A DNA stretch of 64,000 bases, from NCBI GenBank assembly GCA_036346225.1, contig JARFIW010001491.1:3596001-3660000 (forward strand). Reading direction: 5' to 3'. This document shows positions 57,101 through 58,665 of the stretch, one piece after another. The stretch's first letter is position 1. Each line of letters opens with the position of its first letter. The position numbers were made by a program, and so were the translations under genes. The notes beneath the pieces were generated by a model that did not search any database, was not told the DNA's origin, and worked only from the letters and a program-made list of their open reading frames with translations. Source of the stretch: Platerodrilus igneus (taxonomy: Eukaryota > Arthropoda > Insecta > Coleoptera > Lycidae).

Positions 57101-57992
57101 AAAAGCTATGAACTTACAAAAGAAAATTTCACCTTTAGTGGTCGAGTGATTATTGGTGATTACCTTCAACCTGTACCAACTGGAATGGCAGTTGAGAGTG
57201 GGGAATATATACGTCTCTCTGAAGAAGATGTTAGCAGACGGTAAATAAACACATGTACATTTTGTTAAAGTAATTCATGTGCATTAATTAGACTGGAGGA
57301 ATTAAAATCCGCCACTCGTACAAATTTAGCAGTGGAACAAAGAATAGAAGTAGCTAGACGTCAGCAAGCTGCTCGAGCACAAGCACGAATTGTTAAAGAG
57401 GAAGCTAGACTGCAACGTGAAATGGAACGTTCAGAAAGACAAGAGGCAGCTAGAAGGGAGCGTGAAGTTCGTTCTCAGCAAATGCTTGAGGTAAGGCAGA
57501 AACTTAGATATTTGCTTTGTGATGTTGCCAATGGTTGTTTGCATTGCCGTTTGTGATGTTTTCAATTCTTTTTGTTTAACTGCTTAGTTAATTTAGTATA
57601 TTAATAAACGTATAACCATATAAATACTAACTAAATAGGAATGATATTTTAAAATATACTAAACAACACATTTTACATTTAATTTACTTTTATAAATGTT
57701 TCACTGATAGGGTCGAAAACGTCTAGCATTCACTCTTGAACAGAAAATTCAGATAATATCAGAAATAGAAGCTGGAAAAACAAAATCTGATGTTTCTCGA
57801 GAACTAGGCTTAGCTAGTTCAACTGTTGCTACTATTTGGAAGAATCGTGATAGTATAATTACAGCTTATGGGTCTGAAAATTTAGTACCAGATTTTGATA
57901 GTGCTAGTCCCGGTATTAGTGAACTTGAACTGCTTAAATATAAATGCCTAAGCCTCACTGAAGGTGCTTGTAATAGCACTGATAATGATATG
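6397..57992 (+). CDS. tou: BAZ2-family chromatin remodelling protein (toutatis/BAZ2A-B orthologue), 5' half, 12 exons
   Basis: The spliced product starts MDKENGENIEGG and runs 939 codons to 57992. Regions in order: N-terminal Ala/Gly/Ser-rich segment (residues 1-117), a conserved AWWSMASHLAAQDYLARLQ block then a Ser/Thr/Lys-rich region (118-324), the RLPPDTEIIKYTSS block (about 331-403), an AT-hook-like RRKPGPKPRR patch (about 485-495), an acidic Ser/Asp linker (about 620-670), the MBD/TAM domain (about 674-765), a charged helix (780-845) and an unexpected helix-turn-helix (846-900). Known family role: BAZ2 proteins are large subunits of ISWI remodelling complexes (NoRC in mammals) acting on nucleosomes in the nucleus. 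The family normally continues with DDT, PHD and bromodomain regions, not seen before the window ends. All junction phases are consistent. The gene name is by recognition, not by search. Coordinates span introns; exons are listed separately. Confidence 0.9.
6566..6814 (+). CDS. tou: BAZ2 exon 2, Ala/Gly-rich
   Basis: This exon follows a 53-nt intron (6513-6565) ending in tttgtag. It encodes AYWPRGDVTNSG, then LFAAAGGAYGLGTHPSLSFG, MLPPPTGRGVPSYPT, a short poly-Ala run and a Ser/Ala tail. The AYW and HPSLSFGMLPPP strings are conserved in insect BAZ2 proteins. It ends phase 1 at a strong GTAAGT donor (6815), which opens a 17.5-kb intron. Confidence 0.9.
6815..8356. other. Start of BAZ2 intron 2, no recognised element
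   Basis: AT-rich sequence without a supported gene or repeat. It belongs to the 17,511-nt intron 6815-24325. Confidence 0.6.
8357..10784 (-). mobile_element. Tc1/mariner-superfamily element with about 610-bp terminal inverted repeats
   Basis: The left end CACTGTGTCCGAGATAAGG at 8357 is matched by the inverse at 10784, and both ends abut TA (8355-8356, 10785-10786). The inverted repeats extend to about 8968 on the left and start about 10175 on the right, and look better than 90% identical. The central 1.2 kb encodes a minus-strand transposase. Total length is 2428 bp. Such long repeats are unusual; most Tc1/mariner elements have repeats under 250 bp. Confidence 0.92.
8980..10044 (-). pseudogene. 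Transposase of the long-TIR mariner-like element, broken
   Basis: It starts MLSNEEKFDIEAFFISSNRN (10044 downward). The frame shifts near 9880, then reads PVVSRKKTNNEETVHNVL and a helix-turn-helix around RRIEQNVGIPKSTAHCIL. A catalytic block follows with IWSDESIITNNGIFNRQNVH (first Asp) and WIQQDDAPAHNSRAVREYL (second Asp). After another shift near 9225 comes ARSPDVTPLDFFVWG (third Asp). The second to third Asp spacing is about 40 residues, allowing for the shift, nearest to the DD41D (rosa-like) grouping by inference. At least one stop (near 9700) and two frameshifts make it non-functional. Confidence 0.8.
11040..12305 (+). pseudogene. LINE endonuclease domain fragment (RTE/craniofacial-protein-2-like)
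   Basis: From 11328 it reads MNLEWRFGIWNVRGVYGKEY, then LSETKQKMKD, CYAPVNDDRE, LLGDMNSWVG and, near 12034, the TDHFL stretch. These correspond to the catalytic blocks of APE-type endonucleases in non-LTR retrotransposons (N, E-T, Y-P, GD-N and the final D-H). A stop at 11697-11699 and shifts near 11895 break the frame. No reverse transcriptase follows; the copy ends about 12305 against a LINE 3' fragment in the opposite orientation. Confidence 0.75.
12308..12780 (-). mobile_element. LINE ORF2 C-terminal/3' fragment, copy A
   Basis: Near-identical blocks occur at 39201-39597, with a short piece at 13095-13163. On the minus strand the best frame reads ERGRPRSGFRMQIVIDADCA then NFREMCRL, resembling the GRPRxRW...DA...WRxxCR tail at the C terminus of RTE-like LINE polyproteins. 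The 3' end runs into a short (TGA)n tail at about 12320, as expected for a 5'-truncated insertion. Confidence 0.6.
12849..12890. repeat. (TA)n microsatellite
   Basis: About 20 uninterrupted TA units. Confidence 0.95.
13095..13163 (-). repeat. Short piece of the LINE 3' repeat (copy C)
   Basis: Matches the aactggttggacgtgtacctc segment of copies A and B, then diverges. Confidence 0.5.
13190..13835 (+). pseudogene. LINE ORF1 (gag-like) fragment with CCHC zinc knuckles
   Basis: From 13609 the frame reads CYKCNGFNHKADKC, a CX2CX4HX4C knuckle, then SCPKCAGNHKYSE, a second partial knuckle, and a CPVYKKSS tail before a stop at about 13828. This pattern belongs to ORF1 nucleic-acid-binding proteins of jockey/CR1-type retrotransposons. 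The upstream part (13200-13450) is a broken charged region. No matching ORF2 follows. Confidence 0.6.
14364..14398 (-). CDS. Candidate first coding exon of an unidentified minus-strand gene
   Basis: On the minus strand gctgccgccATGATGGG is a good Kozak context; the frame reads MMGNAVRSPTV and is cut by a GTGAGT donor at 14363-14358. The upstream 14399-14770 is unusually CpG-rich for this window, as at a promoter and 5' UTR. No downstream exon could be placed, and I do not recognise the protein. It may also be an old retroposed 5' end. Confidence 0.35.
14399..14770 (-). promoter_or_regulatory. CpG-rich patch, possible promoter/5' UTR
   Basis: This stretch has many CpG dinucleotides (for example ggcgacgtctcgctgg and ctccgcgtctgcg) in an otherwise AT-rich intron. 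It sits directly upstream of the Kozak-embedded ATG at 14398 on the minus strand. No core promoter element is certain. Confidence 0.35.
14903..15120 (+). pseudogene. Mariner-like transposase N-terminal fragment
   Basis: It reads PIHKTTVQKLKCFEESESVK then NGKQTGRPKSVTN, matching the end of the paired-type helix-turn-helix and the GRPRSV linker of Tc1/mariner transposases. The rest of the element is not recognisable. Confidence 0.5.
15125..16790. other. Intron sequence without recognised features
   Basis: Short minus-strand open frames occur at 15901-16137 and 16257-16649, but I recognise no family in them. The patch 15900-16110 has slightly higher GC content. Confidence 0.5.
16814..17010 (+). 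pseudogene. LINE ORF1 zinc-knuckle remnant
   Basis: CFNCQGFSHKSSDC at 16814-16855 is a CX2CX4HX4C zinc knuckle, followed by NCDLCAEK and, after a shift, further Cys pairs (CCNC, CFCY). Typical of ORF1 just upstream of the ORF2 endonuclease. Confidence 0.6.
17155..19148 (+). pseudogene. LINE ORF2: endonuclease and reverse transcriptase, N-terminal part
   Basis: Endonuclease start: LHILHLNIRSIRKNFDEF, then IILSECWQIES, followed after shifts by SCIDHLFV and ITDHPPI. Reverse transcriptase: ANYRPISVINNFAKLFEKCI, QFGFTAGKCTTDAMIEL, motif A MFLDLAKAFDTVS, motif B GIPQESVLGPVLFNIYINS. Motif C starts as VCVD and is cut at 19148 by the hAT element. A frameshift at about 18505 and stops near 17708 break the frame. 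Confidence 0.85.
19141..19148. repeat. hAT target-site duplication, left copy (gtgtagac)
   Basis: An identical 8 bp occurs at 21866-21873, flanking the element directly. Confidence 0.95.
19265..19321. repeat. (TATC)n/(TA)n microsatellite inside the hAT element
   Basis: A short tatc run passes into about 25 TA units. Its position inside the hAT termini shows it expanded after or within the transposon. Confidence 0.9.
19518..21300 (-). pseudogene. hAT transposase, broken
   Basis: From N to C on the minus strand: a degenerate BED-finger region near 21120-21300, MSYFQELQKKYLKQPTISNL (21090), SADVIRKIPLSNKSVQRRI (20880), TDGAPAMTGRHKGFIAHLK (about 20555, catalytic Asp region), IHCIIHRQHLVAKN, TEVRWLSKGTCLNRFF, and the C-terminal hATC dimerisation block PSSYLAERGFSAVANLLSKK (about 19680), RNRLHITERGDLRL. 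This matches the ZBED5/SCAND3-like group of hAT transposases. Stops and shifts occur near 20080-20180 and 20690, so it is non-functional. Confidence 0.85.
21874..22691 (+). pseudogene. LINE ORF2 reverse transcriptase, C-terminal part
   Basis: It resumes at DTTIIFQDSDWYELKEKIG, completing the xxDD motif C. A one-base shift follows near 21950, then NVTKTNYIAFS, HTKYLGIVLDKFLRWDKHVS (thumb-region KYLGxxLDxxLxW block), a long C-terminal region with YALNLCIY, and a stop at 22689. Confidence 0.85.
22692..23076. other. Sequence between the LINE end and the next transposon; nothing recognised
   Basis: Possibly LINE 3' UTR for the first part. A 98-codon open stretch at 22717-23013 shows no recognisable family. 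Confidence 0.4.
23077..23748 (-). pseudogene. Transposase N-terminal two thirds, same family as 8980-10044
   Basis: An unbroken 223-codon frame. It has a helix-turn-helix (SSTAEIANHCATSKETVKCI), MFTDETKFINNGIFNRHNKV with the first catalytic Asp, and GINCWCGIFCGKIIGPFF before the truncation. The HTH and TNNGIFNR pattern is shared with the long-TIR element at 8357-10784, so they are relatives but not recent copies. Without the second and third Asp it cannot be catalytic. Confidence 0.8.
23077..24171 (-). mobile_element. Truncated Tc1/mariner-superfamily element
   Basis: The 5' end on the minus strand carries a terminal-repeat-like cagggtgtagcaaaagcgtt abutting TA at 24171-24175. The transposase starts near 23710 with MSYTNEEKNGMLFCYYSSNR. 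No matching repeat was found on the left, and the coding region stops before the second catalytic Asp, so the distal third is missing. Confidence 0.75.
24326..24947 (+). CDS. tou: BAZ2 exon 3, conserved WWSMASHLAAQDYL block and Ser/Lys-rich region
   Basis: The acceptor is ttttcag at 24319-24325. The first codon is completed from exon 2 to give S-AAWWSMASHLAAQDYLARL, a hallmark of insect BAZ2 N termini. About 170 residues of low-complexity Ser/Thr/Lys/Pro sequence follow, probably disordered. It ends phase 2 at GTAAGT (24948). The 622 nt contain no stop in this frame. Confidence 0.92.
24948..26085. other. Start of BAZ2 intron 3, no recognised element
   Basis: AT-rich; open stretches are short and not recognised. 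It belongs to the 19,502-nt intron 24948-44449. Confidence 0.5.
26086..27324 (-). mobile_element. mariner element (irritans/Himar-like), inactive
   Basis: Terminal repeats ACGAGGTTTGTTCAATTGAA at 26086 and the inverse (one transition seen) ending at 27324. The left flank is TA; the right has decayed to TG. Length is about 1.24 kb, typical of the family. The minus-strand transposase has many stops. Confidence 0.9.
26146..27156 (-). pseudogene. mariner transposase, broken
   Basis: The N-terminal part (27156-26789) includes FAYPTVKEWCRKFKNEREG, the HTH ENRRVSFRIISENVGVSIG and GSVHSIVHKLGYSKVC. The first Asp is in VIIAGDESWCHYFEP (about 26680). The C-terminal part is LLHDHARPHVANVVKEMEEL, HPPYSPDLSSCNFHIFGPL. 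The position of the third catalytic Asp (usually xPCDFHLF or PSDYHLF) is Asn here, and the second-to-third spacing is 28 rather than 34 residues, indicating a small in-frame deletion. Confidence 0.88.
27325..27690. other. Between mariner and gypsy-like element; possibly LTR or 3' sequence
   Basis: Moderate GC content, no recognised coding. It lies on the 3' side of the minus-strand gypsy-like element and could contain its LTR; no partner LTR was identified. Confidence 0.3.
27690..29178 (-). mobile_element. Ty3/gypsy-like LTR retrotransposon fragment with internal deletion
   Basis: Minus-strand order: end of the protease (KKPIIGMDFFAHYELFIDEE, about 29030), start of reverse transcriptase (GPPVYCRPCRLAPDKLKIAK, then the CGDYRA motif near 28600), directly followed by the integrase zinc-binding domain (MHNLAHPGIKAT, about 28550) and the integrase core (HIDIVEPLPIIDGNRYKLT, LFTRWPEA, RFGVPLRITTDQG) to 28149. 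Most reverse transcriptase and all RNase H sequence is absent. The region 27690-28148 holds a broken integrase C terminus. Several frameshifts are present. Confidence 0.8.
29179..29192. repeat. SINE target-site duplication, left copy (agtcattgttgtgg)
   Basis: The identical 14 bp recurs at 29490-29503. Confidence 0.9.
29193..29489 (+). mobile_element. tRNA-derived SINE, copy 2
   Basis: A 297-bp element between perfect 14-bp direct repeats. The 5' end, ggctctgaggcatagttgg, contains a box-A-like stretch, and gagttcaaatctc about 40 nt later is box-B-like, as in tRNA-related RNA polymerase III promoters. The body (gttaaagatccct...cttgcttggaacagtaag) matches copy 1 at 2943-3232. It sits at the junction of a gypsy-like fragment and a LINE fragment. 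Confidence 0.85.
29504..32650 (-). mobile_element. Degraded jockey/CR1-like LINE on the minus strand
   Basis: From 5' to 3' on the minus strand: ORF1 remnant (DITDLRLKVELDQLRIGSYK about 32330, then a Cys/His knuckle near 31900), endonuclease remnant (ENFLEHLENHLSAYAKEEN about 31230), and reverse transcriptase: ITPKLLKETSQVVLQSITH (about 30290), SLSKIFEHCTKTRMISFLNN (about 30110), a decayed motif B (TILEPLLFIICINDLP, about 29750) and TVLYFS beyond the active site. It stops abruptly at the SINE, so the 3' end is missing. Many stops and shifts. Confidence 0.75.
29517..30385 (-). pseudogene. Reverse-transcriptase remnant of the LINE
   Basis: Contains the fingers (QHRAPDSDQITPKLLKE), palm (GTILEPLLFIICINDLP, GP decayed to EP) and motif C region, where ADD is decayed around LMQTVLYFS. 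Two reading frames cover the domain, so at least one frameshift. Non-functional. Confidence 0.75.
32650..33950. other. Intron sequence; weak coding-like segment on the minus strand
   Basis: At 32900-33040 the minus strand reads SDSPSNISDPLSTDDEPESQ and SESESKREAINKATCLLMQ, an acidic/Ser-rich stretch. It may be the N terminus of the adjacent LINE's ORF1, but this is not certain. Nothing else recognised. Confidence 0.3.
33960..34870 (-). pseudogene. Tc1/mariner-superfamily transposase relic
   Basis: Minus-strand pieces: MKKHNMHPNKYTLVQEFHRN, DSLRRIQFCQW (about 34600-34530), VVRPIFYKENLTGERYLSLI (34325 downward), IGLQQDCASI (second Asp region) and DLAPLDYF (about 34070). The order matches transposases of the 8980-10044 type. 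Multiple frameshifts; element ends not found. Confidence 0.65.
36856..36963 (+). other. Unrecognised 35-codon coding-like stretch
   Basis: The frame starts at an ATG and reads MLPSEPQPELPIIDRPRTTP, then VQIKASKAPLNSMLN and a stop. Composition looks like real protein (Pro/Glu/Arg) rather than translated AT-rich DNA, but I recognise no family. It may belong to a retroposed gene copy. Confidence 0.25.
37383..37556 (+). other. Unrecognised coding-like stretch ending in a stop
   Basis: The frame reads EFNLPAFGFAHYSNVNKLLV, then STKVLDAFSGQAQLHKLKTH and FGAVLKSKRKTKFAYLTK before TAG. Balanced composition suggests a fossil coding region. Family unknown; it could be a fragment of the same source as 36856-36963. 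Confidence 0.3.
38120..39130 (-). pseudogene. DDE transposase relic (IS630/Tc1-mariner superfamily, VVHAGSxxGFVEGA type)
   Basis: Minus-strand pieces in order: GTALGAQTQQLVFILIHIF (about 39050, N-terminal region), GKRRPRKKTKTMDLTESIH (38820), GYDRKRFVVVHAGSKEGFVE (about 38370, with the conserved HAGS...GFVEGA block), then YHGEMNEDIFLQ near 38270. The order and motifs match a widespread insect transposase group with a DDE_3-type domain. Frames are broken throughout. Confidence 0.6.
39201..39597 (-). mobile_element. LINE ORF2 C-terminal/3' fragment, copy B
   Basis: Matches copy A (12308-12780), for example ccacagatatctttattcctc and cctcatacatctgaagcaca. On the minus strand it encodes the GRPRS...KDADCGNFREMCRL tail in broken frames and ends in an (ATC/TGA)-type tail. 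Confidence 0.65.
39600..40310. other. Intron sequence, nothing recognised
   Basis: Includes a GC-richer patch at 39610-39760, but no supported feature. Confidence 0.4.
40314..40461. repeat. Fold-back sequence between 14-bp direct repeats
   Basis: Arms 40327-40370 and 40372-40415 are inverse copies (44 nt, 4 mismatches, all transitions) with a one-base loop. The unit is flanked by CATGTCTATTTACA at 40314-40327 and 40448-40461, which looks like a target-site duplication. No coding capacity. Confidence 0.75.
40723..42033 (-). mobile_element. Tc1/mariner-superfamily element, 1.3 kb
   Basis: Terminal repeats CAGTATTGCCCGAAATAAAC at 40723 and inverse at 42033, at least 30 bp, both flanked by TA. 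One minus-strand transposase gene with frame breaks. Confidence 0.95.
40966..41906 (-). pseudogene. Transposase of the 40723-42033 element, broken
   Basis: N-terminal part (41906-41424): MVLSTEEKVFLIEHYFRSYG, HTH region NKRSPSNAVILKVIEKFRNT, GSVLCQRKGNSGRPRTV linker, HQQLHPRDYRSRVN. A shift near 41424 is followed by KNVWFSDEAHFHLSGYVNRR (first Asp), VSVWCAVSGHGIIGPYFIEE, NQFFQQDGQLA (second Asp) and, after another shift, SPDLTPPDAYIWGMAKMP (third Asp, about 40970). All catalytic residues survive but at least two frameshifts make it inactive. Confidence 0.88.
42290..42405. repeat. CpG-rich fold-back sequence
   Basis: The left arm (42290-42340, containing gattttagcttgcggtgttttgtctccc) pairs with the right arm (42354-42405, gggagacaaacacacctcgagctaaaatc) around a tccgcttcgcgtc loop. 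It has the structure of a miniature inverted-repeat element. No target duplication was identified. Confidence 0.75.
42406..44449. other. End of BAZ2 intron 3, no recognised element
   Basis: AT-rich; several 60-85-codon open stretches without recognisable similarity. Confidence 0.5.
44450..44470 (+). CDS. tou: BAZ2 exon 4, 21-nt microexon
   Basis: It is bounded by gcttcttag (44441-44449) and GTAAGTTTAAC (44471 on). It supplies one base to finish the exon 3 codon, six full codons (AALEGN) and two bases for the next exon. Length and phase are exactly what is needed to join exon 3 (phase 2) to exon 5. Skipping it removes seven residues without a frame shift. Confidence 0.72.
44525..44738 (+). 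CDS. tou: BAZ2 exon 5, RLPPDTEIIKYTSS block
   Basis: It follows a 54-nt intron ending tttttag. It reads NDPNTILGGVRLPPDTEII, then KYTSSIVGPKIPGTTNRGRK and ends with a basic ERAAKRPKLC tail. The DTEIIKYTSSIVGPK string is strongly conserved in BAZ2 homologues. It ends on a codon boundary at GTAAGC (44739). Confidence 0.93.
44793..45036 (+). CDS. tou: BAZ2 exon 6, Ser-rich linker with PLNLSMKP
   Basis: It follows a 54-nt intron (44739-44792). It encodes DTPDMISNSVHGTNDKVEV, then EAPLNLSMKP, a motif resembling the PxDLS/PLNLS type of corepressor-binding peptide (CtBP-like; inference), and a Ser/Asn/Leu tail to GMDRI. The donor GTTAGT at 45037 is weaker than the others, but it is the only nearby one whose phase joins exon 7. 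Confidence 0.87.
45087..45377 (+). CDS. tou: BAZ2 exon 7, AT-hook-like basic patch
   Basis: It follows a 50-nt intron (45037-45086). It opens with SRRKPGPKPRRVIQPP, an AT-hook-like basic/Pro/Gly cluster, continues through HIPPGAPSASLQQLFAS, and has a second basic cluster GRPRNLGRGISKPKKN before TVASLLAQSRALG. Family knowledge: AT hooks in BAZ2/TIP5 proteins bind the DNA minor groove. It ends phase 1 at GTATTA (45378), followed by a 52-nt intron. Confidence 0.9.
45430..45747 (+). CDS. tou: BAZ2 exon 8, acidic linker and start of MBD/TAM domain
   Basis: It reads IKSMPMLDPNASMNQQIS, then LLKSNILAAQQLMAEAG, an acidic Ser/Asp/Thr run (about residues 620-670), and YDEFALRIPLDRG, the first strand region of the BAZ2 MBD/TAM fold. 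The acceptor is ttttttgtag and the donor GTTTGT (45748), phase 1. Confidence 0.92.
45798..45916 (+). CDS. tou: BAZ2 exon 9, core of MBD/TAM domain
   Basis: It follows a 50-nt intron. It encodes GWKRETIIRGLGKNGNLKGD followed by VTYIAPDSSNKFKQMSDITQ. The spacing of GW-R...R and the VTYxAP...KF pattern is that of the methyl-CpG-binding-like (TAM) domain of BAZ2 proteins. Known: this domain in TIP5/BAZ2A binds nucleic acid, including RNA, rather than specifically methyl-CpG. It ends on a codon boundary at GTAAAA (45917), opening an 11.2-kb intron. Confidence 0.94.
45917..47334. other. Start of BAZ2 intron 9, no recognised element
   Basis: AT-rich sequence with no supported feature. It belongs to the 11,169-nt intron 45917-57085. 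Confidence 0.5.
47577..48710 (+). pseudogene. Crypton tyrosine recombinase, intact apart from one nonsense codon
   Basis: It starts MASDSESELEPTPPNIVEAA. The N-terminal SAM-like part includes YKSFMDWRRDQKTTSYSENV. TGA at 47805-47807 sits where SPTL-x-MHYSMLRTSL strongly suggests Trp (TGG). A 60-nt intron, GTATGT (48000) to TTACAG (48059), joins QFLLTK to TALIMGIMGACHRQEL. Catalytic residues visible: Arg in GACHRQEL, HCFR in YTGHCFRRSSATILVDAGE, the RHGGW block, and the Tyr in SVAENYIADSLT. The C-terminal tail is polar and ends at 48710. Family: insect Crypton-like YR transposases; the reaction is strand exchange through a covalent Tyr-DNA link. Confidence 0.85.
48000..48059 (+). other. 60-nt spliceosomal intron inside the Crypton gene
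   Basis: Donor GTATGTAAT and acceptor TTGTTACAG. Without removal there is an in-frame TAA at 48024-48026; splicing restores phase 0 across the conserved LLTK/TALIMG junction. Confidence 0.8.
48806..49331 (-). mobile_element. 5'-truncated LINE copy with (ATCT)n tail
   Basis: The minus strand 49331-49020 encodes a LINE ORF2 C terminus: LYILNCLIYVHKNLDNFTNN, IHKHYIRNNNTLRIPYTRLS, YHAIKLYNCLPQNIKSLQHL and AFYSLEEYYNS, then a stop. The 3' UTR (49019-48840) contains two related segments (acacgtcct...agtatatggctct and acacatgtcct...agtatatggccct). It ends in about seven ATCT units (GATA on the + strand, 48807-48837). Confidence 0.8.
49541..49676. repeat. Fold-back sequence around gcagcactcgctttcagctcgtgctgc
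   Basis: agtatagtgtacaacacatgg and tgccatttctcac on the left pair with gtgagaaatggg and ccatgcttgttgtacaatat on the right. The palindrome is imperfect and about 135 nt, with a GC-richer centre. Probably a miniature inverted-repeat element or a transposon end. Confidence 0.65.
49774..50050 (-). pseudogene. Transposase C-terminal fragment (same type as 38120-39130, inferred)
   Basis: Minus strand: MWHEALSTVTPQIWNNAVVH, CHKLVTECWIREV and an acidic NVDDVDSGDQSS tail. This matches the ALxxVTPxxWxxxVxHxxxxxxxxW...SD-rich end of the VVHAGS-type insect transposases. The catalytic part is absent. Confidence 0.5.
50060..50945. other. Intron sequence before the USP pseudogene
   Basis: No supported feature. 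The 5' end of the deubiquitinase pseudogene may extend into it; the zinc-finger region expected for USP16/45 could not be recognised. Confidence 0.35.
51942..51973. repeat. (TA)n tract, left side of insert
   Basis: About 16 TA units where the USP pseudogene stops. Confidence 0.9.
51974..54080. mobile_element. Unclassified 2.1-kb insertion between TA tracts
   Basis: It separates the two halves of the USP pseudogene and is flanked by (TA)n on both sides. It has no recognisable coding sequence. On the minus strand near 53150 ctctatatatacccagg could be a TATA box followed by a transcription start, and the composition resembles a long LTR. Errantivirus-like elements prefer TATA-rich targets, so a solo LTR is one explanation; class not proven. 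Confidence 0.45.
54080..54121. repeat. (TA)n tract, right side of insert
   Basis: About 20 TA units; USP-like sequence resumes right after it. Confidence 0.9.
54860..54890 (+). terminator. Polyadenylation signal and poly(A) remnant of the USP pseudogene
   Basis: AATAAA at 54860-54865, about 16 nt before an A9 run at 54882-54890, after the last codon at about 54827. Confidence 0.7.
54891..57085. other. End of BAZ2 intron 9, no recognised element
   Basis: AT-rich. At 55600-55860 a degenerate repeating motif (ttttggtaaaac, ttttagtaaaat, tttcagttaaac, tttcaataaaat) suggests a decayed minisatellite. Confidence 0.45.
57086..57240 (+). CDS. tou: BAZ2 exon 10, end of MBD/TAM domain
   Basis: The acceptor is ttgttttag (57077-57085). 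It encodes YLDYQKSYELTKENFTFSGR, then VIIGDYLQPVP and EYIRLSEEDVSRR. This matches the C-terminal strands of the BAZ2 MBD/TAM domain and the short linker after it. It starts in phase 0, exactly as exon 9 ends, across 11.2 kb of mobile-element sequence, so the join is well supported. It ends phase 2 at GTAAAT (57241). Confidence 0.94.
57292..57490 (+). CDS. tou: BAZ2 exon 11, charged helix
   Basis: It follows a 51-nt intron. It encodes LEELKSATRTNLAVEQRIE, then VARRQQAARAQARIVKEEA and REMERSERQEAARREREV up to RSQQMLE. This Arg/Glu/Ala-rich segment is the start of the long helical region between the MBD/TAM and DDT domains in BAZ2 proteins. It ends on a codon boundary at GTAAGG (57491). Confidence 0.94.
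57711..57992 (+). CDS. Candidate BAZ2 exon 12 with a CENP-B/pipsqueak-type helix-turn-helix
   Basis: It follows a 220-nt intron. The acceptor tcactgatag ends at 57710. The two codons immediately upstream in this frame are TGA TAG, so the open frame begins at the splice site and has no upstream start; it can only be translated by splicing. It encodes 94 residues: KRLAFTLEQKIQIISEIEAG, KTKSDVSRELGLASSTVATI and WKNRDSII form a CENP-B N-terminal/psq helix-turn-helix, followed by an acidic tail. The donor GTAGGT is at 57993; unspliced, the frame reads VGW then TAA (58002-58004). Phase is 0 at both ends. The domain is usual in Tigger/pogo-type transposases and CENP-B-like proteins, not in BAZ2. It could be a cassette exon, an alternative last exon, or a separate-gene exon that happens to fit. 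Confidence 0.65.
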
Positions 57993-58659
57993 GTAGGTTG
58001 GTAATATTCCTTGGTACCAGAAACAAACTAACACGCTTGCTTTTAAAATTGTTGTTTAACTGATTTATGTGTGTACGTTTTTAGTGTAGACTATTGGGTA
58101 TTAAGATTATAGCGGTGTGTGAGTGTTAAAGGATTTAGAATAATGTTTACTGTGCTTTTACTTGTTATTTAAATTTAGCTAACGAAAGCTTTATAATTGC
58201 TAAAAAGGTTTAAAAACTTGTCATGTTTCTGGATTACTTACAGTTTTACAGTATTTTAGTTTTTGCAAAAGACAGTATTGTTTTACAGTTTATTAAAGAT
58301 ATTTTCTTAAATCTGGAATATGGACTTTTAGAAATAATATATCACATTGTACTCAATTATACAAATATGGCTAATTATGTATTAGTTGTCTAACTTAAGT
58401 GAATAATTTGAAATTCGGTGTTTTTCTTTTATCATACAATTGTGAATCGACTAGTTTGATCTTTTCAAATTTTAGTAATCTGATGTCAGTGCTAGCATTT
58501 TGATGTTGGTTTTTTGAAGTTACAAGAGAGGGATAGAGAAAAGGATATTTATTTTACCAAATACTTACATTCGTATATTAATCACTACCAAACACAAGTC
58601 TAAACAATCAAAACAAATCAAAAGTTTTAATATATTGTAACGAATTATCCTTTATTTTC

Positions 58660-58665
58660 AATAAA
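58660..58665 (+). terminator. Possible polyadenylation signal AATAAA
   Basis: AATAAA lies 656 nt after the TAA that would end exon 12 if it is terminal. The AT-rich context makes chance hexamers common, so this only shows that a short transcript could end here. Confidence 0.2.
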
